A stretch of 64,000 nucleotides of DNA from Serinus canaria (lineage: Eukaryota; Chordata; Aves; Passeriformes; Fringillidae): contig NC_066342.1 in the NCBI RefSeq assembly GCF_022539315.1, positions 14,835,346 to 14,899,345 of the forward strand, read 5' to 3'. The notes under the pieces are model-generated. The model saw only the letters and a list, made by a program, of their open reading frames with translations. It was not told the origin of the DNA and made no database searches. Positions 11,566-22,660 of the stretch are shown one piece after another; position 1 is the stretch's first letter, and every line of letters begins with the position of its first letter. The position numbers and the translations under genes were made by a program.

Positions 11566-12345
11566 TACCATAGGACTGGCACAGTACTATACAGTAGGGC
11601 CAAGGGTTGGCAAGCAAGTCCCACAAAGATGAGCTGAAACAGGCAGGGCCAGACACCCCCAAACATCTCTGCTGCTCAAACCCAGCTCCACAGGTCAGGG
11701 GATGCCCTTTGGAAGCACAGGTCAGCAAGTCACAACCCTGCCAGACAGTGGCTCCTTTTTGAATGCTCTCTTAACCAAGCCCTAAGCATTGTCTCAGCTC
11801 ACAAAAATGAGACTGGAGCATCTTGGCAACCTCCAGTGCTCCTGAGAGGGTGCTCGGAAATCTCCCTGCTTTATCTTCTCCTGTGTAGGGACTCTTCATG
11901 GCTTTACACACCCATCATCTGTGATCCCCCTGGACTAAGGAGACAGGATGTTCAGGAAGCAGCATAATCAGAGGGATTAGTAGGGTGGGGTGAAGGCCTT
12001 GATGTGTGGCAGCCCAGTGACATCACAGCCTTTTAGAAAGCTCCCTGGCCAATCCTGCCACTATAAAGCAGCTCAGCGCAGCAGGGCGGGAGTGCGACCA
12101 ATGAGAGTGCCCTGAGGGGCAGTACCAGCATGAACTTCCCGATGAGTGGTAGCGATAGGGAGGTGGATTGAGACAATAAGCACGGTGCAATGACGAGCAC
12201 CCTCTGGCCCAAGGGGCTGGGGTTGGGGCCGAGGCCCGCTCAAATCTGCGAGTGCACAGCACGGTAGGACAGTGTGAGCAGTGAGTGCTGTTGTTGGAGA
12301 TTATATGAAATTTATAATTTTTATGTAACTTAAGTCACTTTTCAC
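11566..12345. other. Unclassified, possibly unique segment
   Basis: No retroviral or CR1 similarity is visible. It is more GC-rich than its neighbours and holds no convincing ORF. The minus-strand frame 12023-12262 (79 codons) has no recognisable domain. It contains a promoter-like cluster at 12017-12105, listed separately. It could be a remnant of host DNA or an ERV leader I do not recognise. Confidence 0.35.
12017..12105 (+). promoter_or_regulatory. Promoter-like cluster (CRE-like, CCAAT, TATA)
   Basis: In order on the plus strand there is TGACATCACAG (CRE-like, near 12017), GGCCAATCC (CCAAT, near 12048), CACTATAAAGC (TATA-like, near 12059) and a second GACCAATGAG (near 12097). Spacing is compatible with a compact RNA polymerase II promoter reading rightward, toward a very short ORF near 12131. 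It could equally be a weak LTR promoter. No downstream gene is visible. Confidence 0.3.
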
Positions 12346-12400
12346 AGAATTAACTAGGTTGGAAAAGACCTCAGAGATCATCAGGTCCAACCTATGTTCT
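12346..12400 (-). repeat. CR1 3'-end fragment
   Basis: The run cacagaattaactaggttgg followed by gatcatcaggtccaacc is the reverse complement of a CR1 3' tail, as at 2060-2115. Only about 55 bases remain. Confidence 0.8.
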
Positions 12401-12933
12401 CCTTTGCCCCGGGAGAAAGGAATTGAAGTTTCTTTCCAGGGCACTATTCCACTACGTGAGGCCTGATGAGCTTAGCATCTTAACAGATTGGGAGTAGCAT
12501 AGAATATACACAAAAGATAATGGCCATCAACGACCATTAACAACCATTAACTCCAAACATCACCCCTGACTTAGTCGTAGACACCTGGTCTGGGAAAGGA
12601 GAGATAAGAATGAAGACCTAATTATCATTGGAGGCGAAGAAATTCATATCCAATAGGAAGCCAAATACTAAGAACTACGCAACTTTGGACAAATGAACAT
12701 TGAACCAATGAATGTCTATTGGTTTTGACTGTATAAAGTTTGTGAAATATCTAGTGAAATTCATGTGTCATGGAATGATTTTCTCTGCACACCCAGGCTT
12801 TGTGTGGATGAAATAATTTCTGTTGCACATCCTGGCCAGAACAACATCCTGACTAGAAAAAAGTAATGCCTTGATTCTCAAACACTAAAAATGTTGTTGA
12901 AGAGTTTTTGTTATTCACACAGTTTCTGTGACA
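12393..12933 (+). repeat. LTR-G, plus copy of an inverted pair
   Basis: It starts TGTTCTCCTTTGCCCCGGG and runs to about TTTCTGTGACA. The reverse complement of 13779-14298 matches it along its length: GGAATTGAAGTTTCTTT at the start, and GCCTTGATTCTCAAACACTA and ATGTTGTTG near the end. A TATA-like GACTGTATAAAG lies near 12728. No target-site duplication was identified. Confidence 0.65.
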
Positions 12934-13070
12934 CTGCCTCACAACGCCACTATTTAGACTGTCGATGGCACTGGCGTTCTGGTGGGAATGAGGGTTTGGC
13001 CCCTTTACCCCCTGTGAATGGAGTCAAGCCCCTCTGCACCCACGGAGTGAAAGGATGTCCGAATGGGGGG

Positions 13071-13560
13071 TGTTATAGATTGGTAATACGATGATTGGCT
13101 CTGGCAATTAAGGGATGAATATTGTGTATATTAAGAGAAGTTTTATTGATGTATAGTTATGTTATTGTGATTTGTTGTTTGGACATACTCTGTTCTCCCC
13201 ATAGTCCCCCTGTATGGTTGTCAAGGAACGGCCTTGGTAGTTGGGACATGTGGAAGGAGGGTGTGTACCTGTGCCCCTTGCATTGGGGCATTTGGGAGGA
13301 GAGCAGGCTTGTTACTAGAAGGAGTTACATGATAACACCTGACCTCCAATCAAGTTGCAAGAAAGTAGTCTCCACCAATGGACAGCGAAGAAGAGTTGAC
13401 TGGCAGACACTGGGAGGAGCTAGGGTTACCTGGTGCAACAACAAGGGTATAAAAGGCAGAGCAGCCATTTTGTGTGTGAGTACATGGTGGTTTAGTTCCA
13501 CACTCCCAGTGCTGCTCTTCTTTTTCCTTATTCAATCCTCTGTTGTATTTATTAAACCTC
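13071..13560 (+). repeat. LTR-F, copy 2
   Basis: It starts TGTTATAGATTGGTAATACG and parallels copy 1 at 11167. The promoter reads GGGTATAAAAGGCAG (near 13445), followed by CCCAGTGCTGCTC and a TTTATTAAACC polyadenylation region (near 13540). The 3' end is taken near 13560, just before a ttttggagtgacg run that may be a primer-binding site or the start of the tandem repeat. Confidence 0.65.
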
Positions 13561-13778
13561 TACCTTTTGGAGTGACGCAGTGTCCCTCTGTGGCTAAGGG
13601 AGGTCTGCCCATGGCATGACAGAGTTTTGCTGGGGGGCTTGGAAGGGGAGGTTAAGTGCCTCTGCCCTTTTGTGGGTGGGGAACAAATGCTAGCTCTGGT
13701 GCCCCCATGGAGTGACAGGGCGTCCCTATGGGGCTGAAGGCAGGGGAGGAAGGAATTGGTGCCTCTGCCCCTGTGTGT

Positions 13779-14298
13779 TTGTCACTGAAACTGCAGAGAA
13801 AACAGAATCTCTCCAACAACATCTTTTTAGTGTTAGAGAATCAAGGCATTACTTTATTCTGGCCAGGATGTGCAATAGAAATTATTTCATTGCCCAGGTG
13901 GTGCAGTGAAAATCATCGCATTATACATGGTTCTTTACTAGCCTTTTCTCATATTTATACATACAAAATCCAAAGCAATTCTCATTCATTGGTCCCAAAT
14001 TACACAATTCTTAGTATTTGGCTTTCTACTGGTTATTGATCCCTTAGATGCTATTTAGGCCCTCATTCTTTGTTCTCCTATCAATCTTTTTCCAGGCCAG
14101 GTGCTTCTGACACACATGGGGGGGAGGGGGAGGGAGTTTGGGGTAATGTTCATTGATGATCTCTTATCTGCTTATCTCCTGTGTATTCTCTGGCAACTCA
14201 CAGTAGGTTTAGATGTTAAACTCATCAGGTCTCACCAGGTGAAACAGAGTCTCATGTAAAGAAACTTCAATTCCCTTCCCCCCGGGCAAAGATGAACA
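13779..14298 (-). repeat. LTR-G, minus copy of an inverted pair
   Basis: It is the reverse complement of the LTR-G at 12393-12933, ending plus-wise at GATGAACA (14298). The minus-strand polyadenylation region lies near 13855. With its partner it makes an inverted repeat of about 520 bases per arm, separated by about 0.85 kb. Confidence 0.6.
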
Positions 14299-15119
14299 AA
14301 TCCTCTGACTAAGAGTAGTTAAAAAAAATTATAGAAATTCTACCATTTCCAACTGGGTGACAGTTTCCTGGTGGGGCTAAGGGGGAGGGTCAACTGCTCT
14401 GCCCTACCTAGTGACCACATGTGCTCATTGGTCTGGAAGAGGGTGGCAGGAAGCAGTTAATCCCCCTATCACATAACAGTTACAGTGCATCTAAGTGGGG
14501 CTGGGAGGAATGGGTAAAACCTTCCCTTCAATGGGGCTATAGTACATCCCTAGAGGGCTGGAGAGGGTAGTGAGGTGAGGGTTAACCCCTCTCTCCCCTC
14601 CTTCTTTGATGGGATTAACATGACCTCTTGGAGCTGTTTGGTCTGGCCAGAAAACGGTTGAATGCACGCTATACCCGTTGAGGGTACTAGTGTATCTCAG
14701 TGGGGCTGAACCTGGTTGTAAGAAAATGGATAAACTTCCTTTCCCCCCCTCCCCCCAGGTAACAGTAATGGGGTCAGAGAGGCCAGCAAGGAGCTGTCCT
14801 CAGTTGAAGTGCCAGCACCCTAAGGGGGCTGAGAGCACCTAAATTGGGCATTGGGGTAAAGGAAGCATGGGAGGGGCTTGACCCCATCCCAGCATCAATG
14901 TGAGTATCCCAGTACAGCTGGAAGTGAGGTACCTTATATGGGGAGACATTGAGTGGGATTTGAGTCGAGAAGGAATGAGAAGGAAGTGTCTTTACAAACA
15001 AACTGTGGGCCTGATAGTAGATAAGGCGAGATATAGTGGAGGTGAAAGAAGCAATGGGGGAAACCATAAATTCCATAGGAATTCCACTAATTGACACAGA
15101 CTGTTACTCACTCAAGATT

Positions 15120-15447
15120 GTGTTAAATCTCTGGATTTAGAGAAAAAGAACAGAGACACAAGGAAAAAGAAAAACGGGGTTGGGGGGGAGGGGGAAAGTA
15201 TACATTAGAAGGGGTCTTAGGCATTTGGGGAAGTCTCTACCTCTCAAGTACCTCAGCCAAGGGGGTAAGAGAGAGGGAAATGAGGTGGGAAATCAGAATA
15301 AAAAGGAGGCTGCCTCCCCGAAAAATTAAAGAGAGACCCCAGGGAAATGCCCCATGGCCTCTCCCATTAATCAAATAAATTTGCTGGATTCATCTGTCTC
15401 CTCTTCGGACATAAACCTCTGGTGTTTGTGGATTAATTTTTCTGACA
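15120..15447 (+). repeat. Possible LTR 3' part followed by a primer-site-like sequence
   Basis: An AATAAA (15374-15379) is followed by a U5-like stretch ending TCTGACA (15447). Then tggggactcttgtctgggat (15451-15470) resembles a tRNA-Pro-type primer-binding site with a small insertion. The left boundary is a guess (TGTTAAATCTC near 15120). The internal sequence after the primer site is lost after about 80 bases, where the ERV-C2 LTR begins. The preceding 14891-15120 shows nothing recognisable. Confidence 0.35.
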
Positions 15448-15566
15448 ATTTGGGGACTCTTGTCTGGGATATTTCCATCATCTGGAGGTGGCGGGCAGTG
15501 AGCGGAGCTGAAGACGCGCCTCACCCAGTTTTGGTGGTCAGGTCCCTGTGAAAAACAGAGTTCACT

Positions 15567-16081
<515 letters not shown>

Positions 16082-16937
16082 TTAAATTGCTGGGGTTACA
16101 TACATATTCATTCTCTTAGACATTATTCAAACATTCCTGAGAGCTTTTGATGTTGCAGGGACTCCTTGTGTTTAGGTTTCCCATCCTGACTTATTTGTAT
16201 GACATCCTGAGATCAAGTCAATAAATTTTATTTCTTCCTGTGGGTTCATTGCTGTTGTTTTGCACTTTTCTGATAAGAGGAGTTAATGAGCTCTTCCCTA
16301 GTATCCTCCAATGCTCTGTTTTGTTACTGTTATCTTATCACTTGGAGAGGTCAATCTCAAGATAGCTTTACACTGTTTTCTTACTTACACAAAAGCCTTT
16401 TCACATCTTATGTTTTGCTAAGGTCTTTAATATATTCATCGCACCACTCTTTCTATAAGCTATTGTCCTGGATTGTCAAGCAAATTTGATTCTATTTGCC
16501 AATGGTATGGCAGTTGTCTTCTGTTAAGTGGGCAGTCAGTTGTCCTTCTCTCTTCCACAACCACTCCTCTTTCTGGGGAGACATCTGCTGATAATAGGCT
16601 GTTGAATGTCACTACATGACATAAGAACCATAGTATCCCACTGTGAGATGCTCCACCCAGAGGGAAGAGCCAAGCATTCTAACCAGCTATAATCTTGAGA
16701 TTCTGGAACACCAGCATGGTTTTCTCCACTGGATTTTCCCAGAGGAACAGCTGCCTCTTCCACTGGATCTTCAGAGGAAGACTACACCTTTCTACAGGAT
16801 CCCTGCTCCAACAGAACCACAACTAACACTCCAGGAGGACTGCAGCCACAATTCCAACGGGCCTGCTACCAACACCCTGACTAACAGGGTGTCAGGTTGT
16901 GTTCTGACTCTGTCAGGGTTGTTTTAGTTTACTGCAC

Positions 16938-17479
16938 TGTAAAAAAGCCATGGGGCTACTCCCAGCCAGATAGCTGGATCCTTGAAGGATCAGGGTGCCC
17001 CAGGCAAGCAGTCTTGGGCCGGATAGCTCAGCCTTCCGGAGGCTGGGTGTCCAAACCCAACCTGCTGTATAGCCGTGACTACCTTAGCAAGCTCAGTGAT
17101 CATCAGCTCTTTTATAGTTTCAGCTCTTTAGCTTCCTAAGATGCTCTGGCTAATGGTGGCTTTCAGAAGAGCAGACGAAGAGAGAGAGAGAAGAGGCCTC
17201 GGCTGGTTCCACGGTGGTTTATTTGAAAGGGGTCCGTGAAGGGTTCTGATGACAGCTCTTCTCCAGAACTGGCCAAGGTAGCCCCTTTTATAGGGTTAGG
17301 GGGGCTTAGGAACTGATCAGTTGTAAGGGTTAGGGAAAATCGCCTATGGGGTCGCAGAAAGATAAGCAGGCCTGGAGGACCTAAGTTAAGACTTCTGGTT
17401 TAGTTCCTATGACATGACATTTCCTTATCTCTAAGCTTCCATCCGCCACGGGGCTGTATCTAGCCCCCTGTCTGCTACA
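16938..17479 (-). repeat. ERV-A 3' LTR
   Basis: 542 bp. On the minus strand it has a CCCTATAAAAGGGG TATA box (near 17288) and an AAATAAACC polyadenylation signal (near 17221). It matches the 5' LTR at 25253, except that the 5' copy has about 18 extra bases in the ttagtgattttcagct area. An env frame runs into it, ending at 17431. A shorter relative in plus orientation is at 42228-42725. Confidence 0.92.
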
Positions 17480-18731
17480 ACTCCACTTTCTGTTTTTAGA
17501 AAAAAGGCATTCCCTATGGTTCTTTTGAAACAGTGAACAAGGCATGAGAACATAGCTAATACAATAACAACTACAAGGAGAATCCACAACATTTTCTTAA
17601 CCAATGATGCAACCCATCCTGTTAATCCCCTTTGACTAAAAAGGTCATTGACCCAGTCTGGGGTTTTTTCCACTTTTAAGTCCTTCACAAGTTCTTTCAG
17701 TTTCTGGATGTTTGCGTGAATGGATTCAGAGCGTGAAGAGAGATTGAAGCAGCACATCCCTTCAAAGTCTTCACAACCGTGTCCATGGGCAAGCAGGAAG
17801 TCAATCGCAACTCGATTCTGGAGAGAAGCATGTCTTGTGGTTTCTTCTTCCTTTAAGAGATCGCTCAGGGCAGCAGATGTAGCATTAGCTTGTTTACTGA
17901 GCCAGCACCCAAGGTGATTTATTTCACCAAGGGCTTTAGCTGCAGCTACCCAGGGTAGGAATAGGGAGACAGCAATCTTTTTGGGCTTGTTCCAATTGTA
18001 TAATTTGGGATTGCAATTTTCATCAAATTCAGTGTAGGACCTTTTGTGGCATTTTAATTCACTTTCTTTTCTCCAATTATGTAACAAGGTGATGTTTGGA
18101 GTGAGGGTAGAAAGTTTTCCAAGGGTACAGGGACCTCCCTGCAGTCGGGAGGGGATTCCAGCCCAAACTCTGTTACCACAGATGAGAAATGTTCCCTTTG
18201 GTAATAAATTGGGGTAGAGAGAGGACACGGATATCACACGAGCAGTGTAATTACATCAATCGGGATAGTTATAGGCTTTGTTAATTGGTGATATGTCTTT
18301 TCGATATGTTTTTTGTCTGGTCAATTTCTGGCCAATTGTTCTTTGGGAGTCTAAAGTAAAATTTGACACAGTATGTGGCCTTGGAGGACCCCAACAGGTC
18401 CAATTCTTGGGGTTTCTCTAGAGCATTGGGCAGCATTTTTGTCCACTTGTCCCAAGTATTTGCCAAATTGGGTCTCTTACCTGTGGTGCGGAGGAGCACT
18501 GAGTTATAGACAGGCTAATCATCTGCTACAAAAGGGAATCCCTACTAGACATGTGGAAAGTGGGTTATCAATGCTTCCCATGGATAAACACAGGTTATCC
18601 TGTTTTAATGTCTTTGCTAAGGTTACCCAAACATTATGGCTAGGCTGTGGGCTAATCCAGCCGAAGGCACGCGGTACGGTGAAGAACATCCAGGCAGCAG
18701 TGAGGACAGCACCAACGGAGATATTTTTCAT
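17431..18731 (-). pseudogene. env: ERV-A envelope (surface and transmembrane)
   Basis: It starts at 18731 with MKNISVGAVLTAAWMFFTVP, a signal peptide. The surface part is short and interrupted by at least one frameshift and by an in-frame stop near 18255. From 18237 a 268-codon frame stays open: SU end, a heptad-rich region, the segment LQNRVAIDFLLAHGHG, then a CEDFEGMCC disulfide motif of the CX6CC type, and a membrane span MLWILLVVVIVLAMF near 17560. The CX6CC type is known from alpha- and gammaretroviral transmembrane proteins, not from classical betaretroviral Env. The total of about 430 codons is short, so part of SU may be deleted. Confidence 0.87.
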
Positions 18732-18846
18732 CTTTGGACAGGAATGGGGCTTCTGATAGGGAATATAAGCAAAATTTGCTATCTTTATGGTGGGAGGGGA
18801 GGGCTTACTCCTTTGTTCTTTTCTCTGTTCCTTTCCCTCCTCTCCG

Positions 18847-18879
<33 letters not shown>

Positions 18880-19100
18880 GCTAAGGGAGAGGGTTAAGGG
18901 GTGTTGAAAAAGAGTTAGAAAAAGGGGGTAATGGTTTTTTTTGAGGTATATAAAAGGTAACAACATATAATTCAGAGAACACTCTTGTGTTCAGGCTATC
19001 TGCAGTTTGATGGAGCAGGATGTTATTCAGCTTTCTTTTTTGTCTGCTGTCACGTGATGGGGCGGTCTGTTCTTCTGTTTGTGGGTATTCGGTGACGTCT
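18732..19100 (-). other. ERV-A pol-env interval with long A tract
   Basis: This interval of about 370 bases between the integrase stop and the env start contains a run of about 27 T on the plus strand (18853-18879). The plus strand has C7-T27 and the minus strand A27-G. No ORF was recognised here apart from short frames. A splice acceptor for env would be expected in this zone, but I cannot place it. The homopolymer length is probably unreliable. Confidence 0.6.
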
Positions 19101-19985
19101 TCATCTCCAGGCAGGACTGGTTTGGTTTTTAGGAGGATCTGTGTTTGTCTCAGGAGAATTCTTGTCATCTCTCGCTGTGTTTACAGTGCCTAGGTATGGT
19201 TTTATGTTTTTTCCTGGGTACCATTTTGGACCAGAGGGTAGTAGCACGCAGGCATATCCTCGGCCCCAGGTAATTAACTGGAAAGGTCCAGAAATCTGGT
19301 GTGTTTCAGGATCTTTCACGAGCACAGGTGGTTTCTCAGTAAGCTTTGCTTGCATGGAATTAGCAAAATGGCGAACTACTGGTGGGTCAGGGTCTGATGC
19401 TGTACAGTTCAGGAAGTTAATGACATAGAGAGTGTTGCAAAGTCTTTCTACTGGAGACTTGATACTGGTGTCTAAGTTCTGTTGATTGAGGACCCTTTTT
19501 AGGGTTTGGTGTGTCCTTTCCACGATGGATTGTCCTGTGGGGTTTAAAGGTATGCCTGTTTTGTGTGCTATCACCCATTCACTGAAAAAGACCTTTAACT
19601 TGCGAGAGGTATAGGCAGGTCCTTTATCTGTTTTGATCTCCTTTGGTATTCCTAGGGTGGCAAAGGCGAGGAGAAAATGTTTTATTGCATGCTGTGCAGT
19701 TTCTCCTAGATGCGATGATGCAAATACCGCTCCTGAAAACGTGTCGACTGATACATGCACGTATTTTGACCTTCCAAAAGGTGTGAAGTGAGTCACATCT
19801 GTCTGCCACAGCTGGCAGCTGTTCAGACCTTGGGGATTGACTCTCATCCCCATGGATGGTATCTGATAGCTTTGACAGTTCAGACGTGTAGCAACAATAG
19901 CTTTTGCTTGATCTTTAGGAAGTTTGAACATTCTGACAAGGGCAGGAACATTTGATGAAAAAACGCATGTGACAACTTTGCCTGG
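19101..19985 (-). pseudogene. pol: ERV-A integrase
   Basis: The minus-strand frame 19101-19931 is open for 276 codons. The catalytic triad is readable: LWQTDVTHF (first Asp, near 19800), IKTDKGPAYTS (second Asp, near 19630) and QSIVERTHQTLK (Glu, near 19525). The zinc finger is split. Histidines (SHAFFHQ) lie in the preceding frame near 19970. The first Cys of the CxxC pair appears as Arg (TRLNCQS near 19875). One frameshift near 19935 separates the parts. The C-terminal domain with WGRGYACVLLPSG is present. Confidence 0.9.
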
Positions 19986-20995
19986 GCAAAGACGTTAGGA
20001 ACATTAGCAGTTTGTACTGCCATGGCTAATGCATCCACTCTCCTGTTCCCATCTGCAATAAAACCTGGGAGGTCAGTGTGCCCCCTTACATGCATTATAT
20101 GGTAAGGTTGCTTTCTGTGGGAAATTAGGTGTATTAATTTAGACATCAATTGGTACAACGCTGGATTGGAAACCTCTTTGAGAAGAGCATGTTCTGCTCT
20201 CATAGATATACCCGCAACATAGGCTGAATCTGTGACCAGATTAAAAGGTTCATTTTTGAATCTTTCAAAGGTTCTGACAACAGCCGCTAGCTCTGCAATT
20301 TGTGGAGATCCCTCCACTATCTGTACGTCAGATTCCCATTTTTGTGTTTGAGGGTCCATCCATGTCATTACAGACTTGTGGGATGACCCTGAACCATCTG
20401 TAAAGATGGTTAGAGCTTTGAGAGGTTTCCTACTTTGAACTGATTTGGGGGTCAGATGAAAGGTTACATCATGATTAAAAAGTTTGTGTTTTGGGAACTG
20501 AACTGAAATTTGGCCTGTATAACTGTCTAGGGCAAACTGGAGACTTTCATTGGTCTGGAGCAAATCCTCCAGGTCCTCAGTGGTTATTGGCAAGTAAATG
20601 CATTTAAACTCACATCCTGCAAGAGAGCGGAGGCAAGTTCTAGCCTTTTTTATAAAATGCGCCATGATTTCCTGGTAGGTGGTAATTGTCTTTGTGGGTT
20701 GGTTGTTTGTAAAAATCCATTCCAGGATCAGCAAAGGGTCACAAAGCTGAATGTCCCATTGGAAAATCCGTCCATGGAAACAAGGTGCTTTTTCCAGGAT
20801 GAGAAACTGGAAAGGCAGGCTGGGTTTGAAGCAATGGGCTTTGCTTGAGGATAGGGCTTCCTGGACCTTAGTGATGGCACCTCGGGCTTCTGTTGTCAGG
20901 GTGCATGGAGAGTCCAGGTCTTTGCTGCCACGCAGAAGGTTGAACAGAGGAGCAAGATCTTCTGTCGTTAAACCCAGCAAAGGACGAACCCAGTT
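19880..20995 (-). pseudogene. pol: ERV-A RT connection and RNase H
   Basis: The 366-codon minus-strand frame 19880-20980 covers the RT thumb and connection, then RNase H from about 20415. IFTDGSGSSHK has the first catalytic Asp. QIAELAAVVRTFE has the Glu, and NLVTDSAYVAG has the next Asp. HVRGHTDLPG and GNRRVDALA close the domain. All these catalytic residues look intact. In an active virus this domain removes the RNA strand after reverse transcription. It joins RT at the right through a frame break near 21000-21100. Confidence 0.9.
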
Positions 20996-21103
20996 GATGG
21001 ATCCGCATAGGCTGTGTAAGTCTCACAGGGTTTTTGGGTCGTCTCGTATGGAGAGCTGCTGGGGTACGATTGTCCTTTCCTGGATCTGGACTGCAAGGCA
21101 GGT

Positions 21104-21848
21104 TCATGGGTTGGTGTAGTTTATTTTGTCCTCACAAATCTCAAATCCTGCCTTTTCTATGGTTTCAATGGTCGTTTTAATCCCTTCTTCTAGGTAATCC
21201 TTATCGGATGCACAAACTAAGATATCGTCCATATAGTGGTAGATAACAGCACTTGGAAATAGCTTCCAAACGGGTGACAGGATGTGAGCAACATACCACT
21301 GGCATAATCGGCGAGATTTTAAGTCCTTGAGGTAAATAAAGCCAATGATATCTTTTGAGTGGGGCTTGTTTGTTGAGAGAGGGTACAGAAAAAGCAAATC
21401 TTGGGGCATCCTGGGGGTGCAGCGGGATGCTGAAGAAACTCTCCTTAATATCTATGATAGCAAGTGACCAGTCTCTTGGCAGCATAGATGGGGAGGGCAG
21501 ACAAGGCTGGAGAGGGCCCATGTCCTCAATGACCTCGTTGATCTTGCGAAGGTCTTGGAGCAGCCTCCACCTGCCCGTTCCAGGTTTAGGTAGTACAAAG
21601 ACTGGAGAGTTCCAAGGGCTGGTAGACTCTACGATGTGGCCTTTGGCAAGCTGTTCCTTTACCAGTTCTTGTAATGCACGCAGCTTTACGTCAGAGAGGG
21701 GCCACTGAGGGATCCGGATCAGTTTATGGCATTTCTGGGTGAGACGAGGTGTCTCTGGCAGTTCACGTGCCTCAGCAGCCCAAATTAAAAATCCGGAGTG
21801 GGAATGCAAAGGGAAGCGCCCCACTGGGATAGAACGTCCCTGCCCCAA
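21104..21848 (-). pseudogene. pol: ERV-A reverse transcriptase catalytic domain
   Basis: Two overlapping minus-strand frames cover it: 21201-21848 (from the pro-pol junction) and 21104-21409. Readable motifs are IRIPQWPLSDVKLRALQELV, STSPWNSPVFVLPK, GRWRLLQDLRKIN, LAIIDIKESFFSIPLHP and LPQGLKISP. The catalytic YHYMDDILVCAS is near 21225. YMDD is the form typical of betaretroviral and ERVK enzymes. A frameshift near 21300-21400 splits the domain. Pro and pol overlap by 64 bases. Confidence 0.9.
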
Positions 21849-22660
21849 AGGGTGATGGGGGCCCTTACCACAAATGGGCGGATGGTTGCCAGCTTGCCTT
21901 CAGGCCCTTTGACGAGGATGTTGTTCTTACTTTGCATGGATACCGTAGCTCTACCAATTCCCAAAATCATGCCTGCAATGGGTTGTAGATCCCAGTGTGG
22001 TGGCCAATCTGAGCGAGCAATGATGGTCACATCAGCACCGGTGTCCAGCATCCCCGGTAGGTGGATCTTCTCCCCTCTGTAGTTAAGAGCGCACTCGAGG
22101 GTAGGCTTGCTTGGACCCACAACTTGTGCCCACATTGCTGTAGGGTTGAGAGGAACCTGTTCCCTGTGGTTTTTTGGGAATACAAAGGCTTGTGCGATTG
22201 GAGTTCCCTTTGAAAGAAAAAATGGTAAGTCCATGCAGTACCCCTGGACAAGAATCTCTTGTCCCAGCCCCACTGTTTGTACTTTTGGAACAACAAAGAT
22301 TTCCTTTGGGCTATTGAGAGTGTCACCTATAATTAAGATATCAGAAGGACCACCTTTTGGCCCATATTTGCCTGTGGGAACATGATAAACCTTCTCATTA
22401 TTAAAGTCAATGGACAGAGCAGTTATCAGCTGGCAGCGGGTTCCCATCTGGATTGCGCCGTGTGTTGGATCCTCCTCTTGTGGTCTGGAACCTCCTGGGA
22501 TGGAGCATGGTTGGGTCTGGGTGGCCTTTGATTTGTTGTCATAGCCCGGGGCTCCACTGGGCTGCGCAAGGAGTTTCCCAGACGCAGCTGGTAGCGCTGC
22601 TGATATTGGGGTCTTTGATAGGTGTAGCGAGGATATCGGGGAGGTGTTCTTTCTGGGCAA
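21785..22660 (-). pseudogene. pro: ERV-A pro: dUTPase-like segment and aspartic protease
   Basis: This is an open frame of 291 codons, in a frame different from gag and overlapping its NC end (22426-22660). Residues about 70-170 (HVPTGKYGPK, LGQEILVQGYCMDLPFF) resemble the dUTPase-like module that betaretroviruses place before protease. I do not see its full set of catalytic motifs. The protease follows with the active-site LPGMLDTGADVTII (near 22030) and a flap and C-terminal WGRDVLSQWGA. The protease would mature Gag and Pol. The frame looks undamaged. Confidence 0.85.
21788..21794 (-). promoter_or_regulatory. Probable pro-pol ribosomal frameshift site
   Basis: At the end of pro the minus strand reads GGATTTT followed directly by the stop TAA. 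Moving back one base gives GFLIWAAE and enters the RT frame. Betaretroviruses make Pol by -1 frameshifting at such a heptamer. The assignment rests on position and sequence; no downstream pseudoknot was checked. Confidence 0.6.

Larger units (their letters stand above)
12934..14890. repeat. Degenerate tandem repeat, interrupted by two LTRs
   Basis: A G/T-rich unit of roughly 60-110 bases recurs with heavy divergence in 12934-13070, 13561-13778 and 14340-14890. Each unit has a gtgacag-like start, then a tgtccct or catccct element, a ggggctg core, a ggaggg run and a cctctgcccc or cctttcccc end. LTR-F copy 2 (13071) and LTR-G (13779) are inserted in it. No ORF follows the period. The unit resembles repeated leader sequence of an ERV, but I cannot name it. 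Confidence 0.5.

Noticed and set aside
12934..14890. Possible CRISPR-like array
   Set aside because: Units are degenerate, of variable length, and lack constant repeats with unique spacers. The context is a bird genome.
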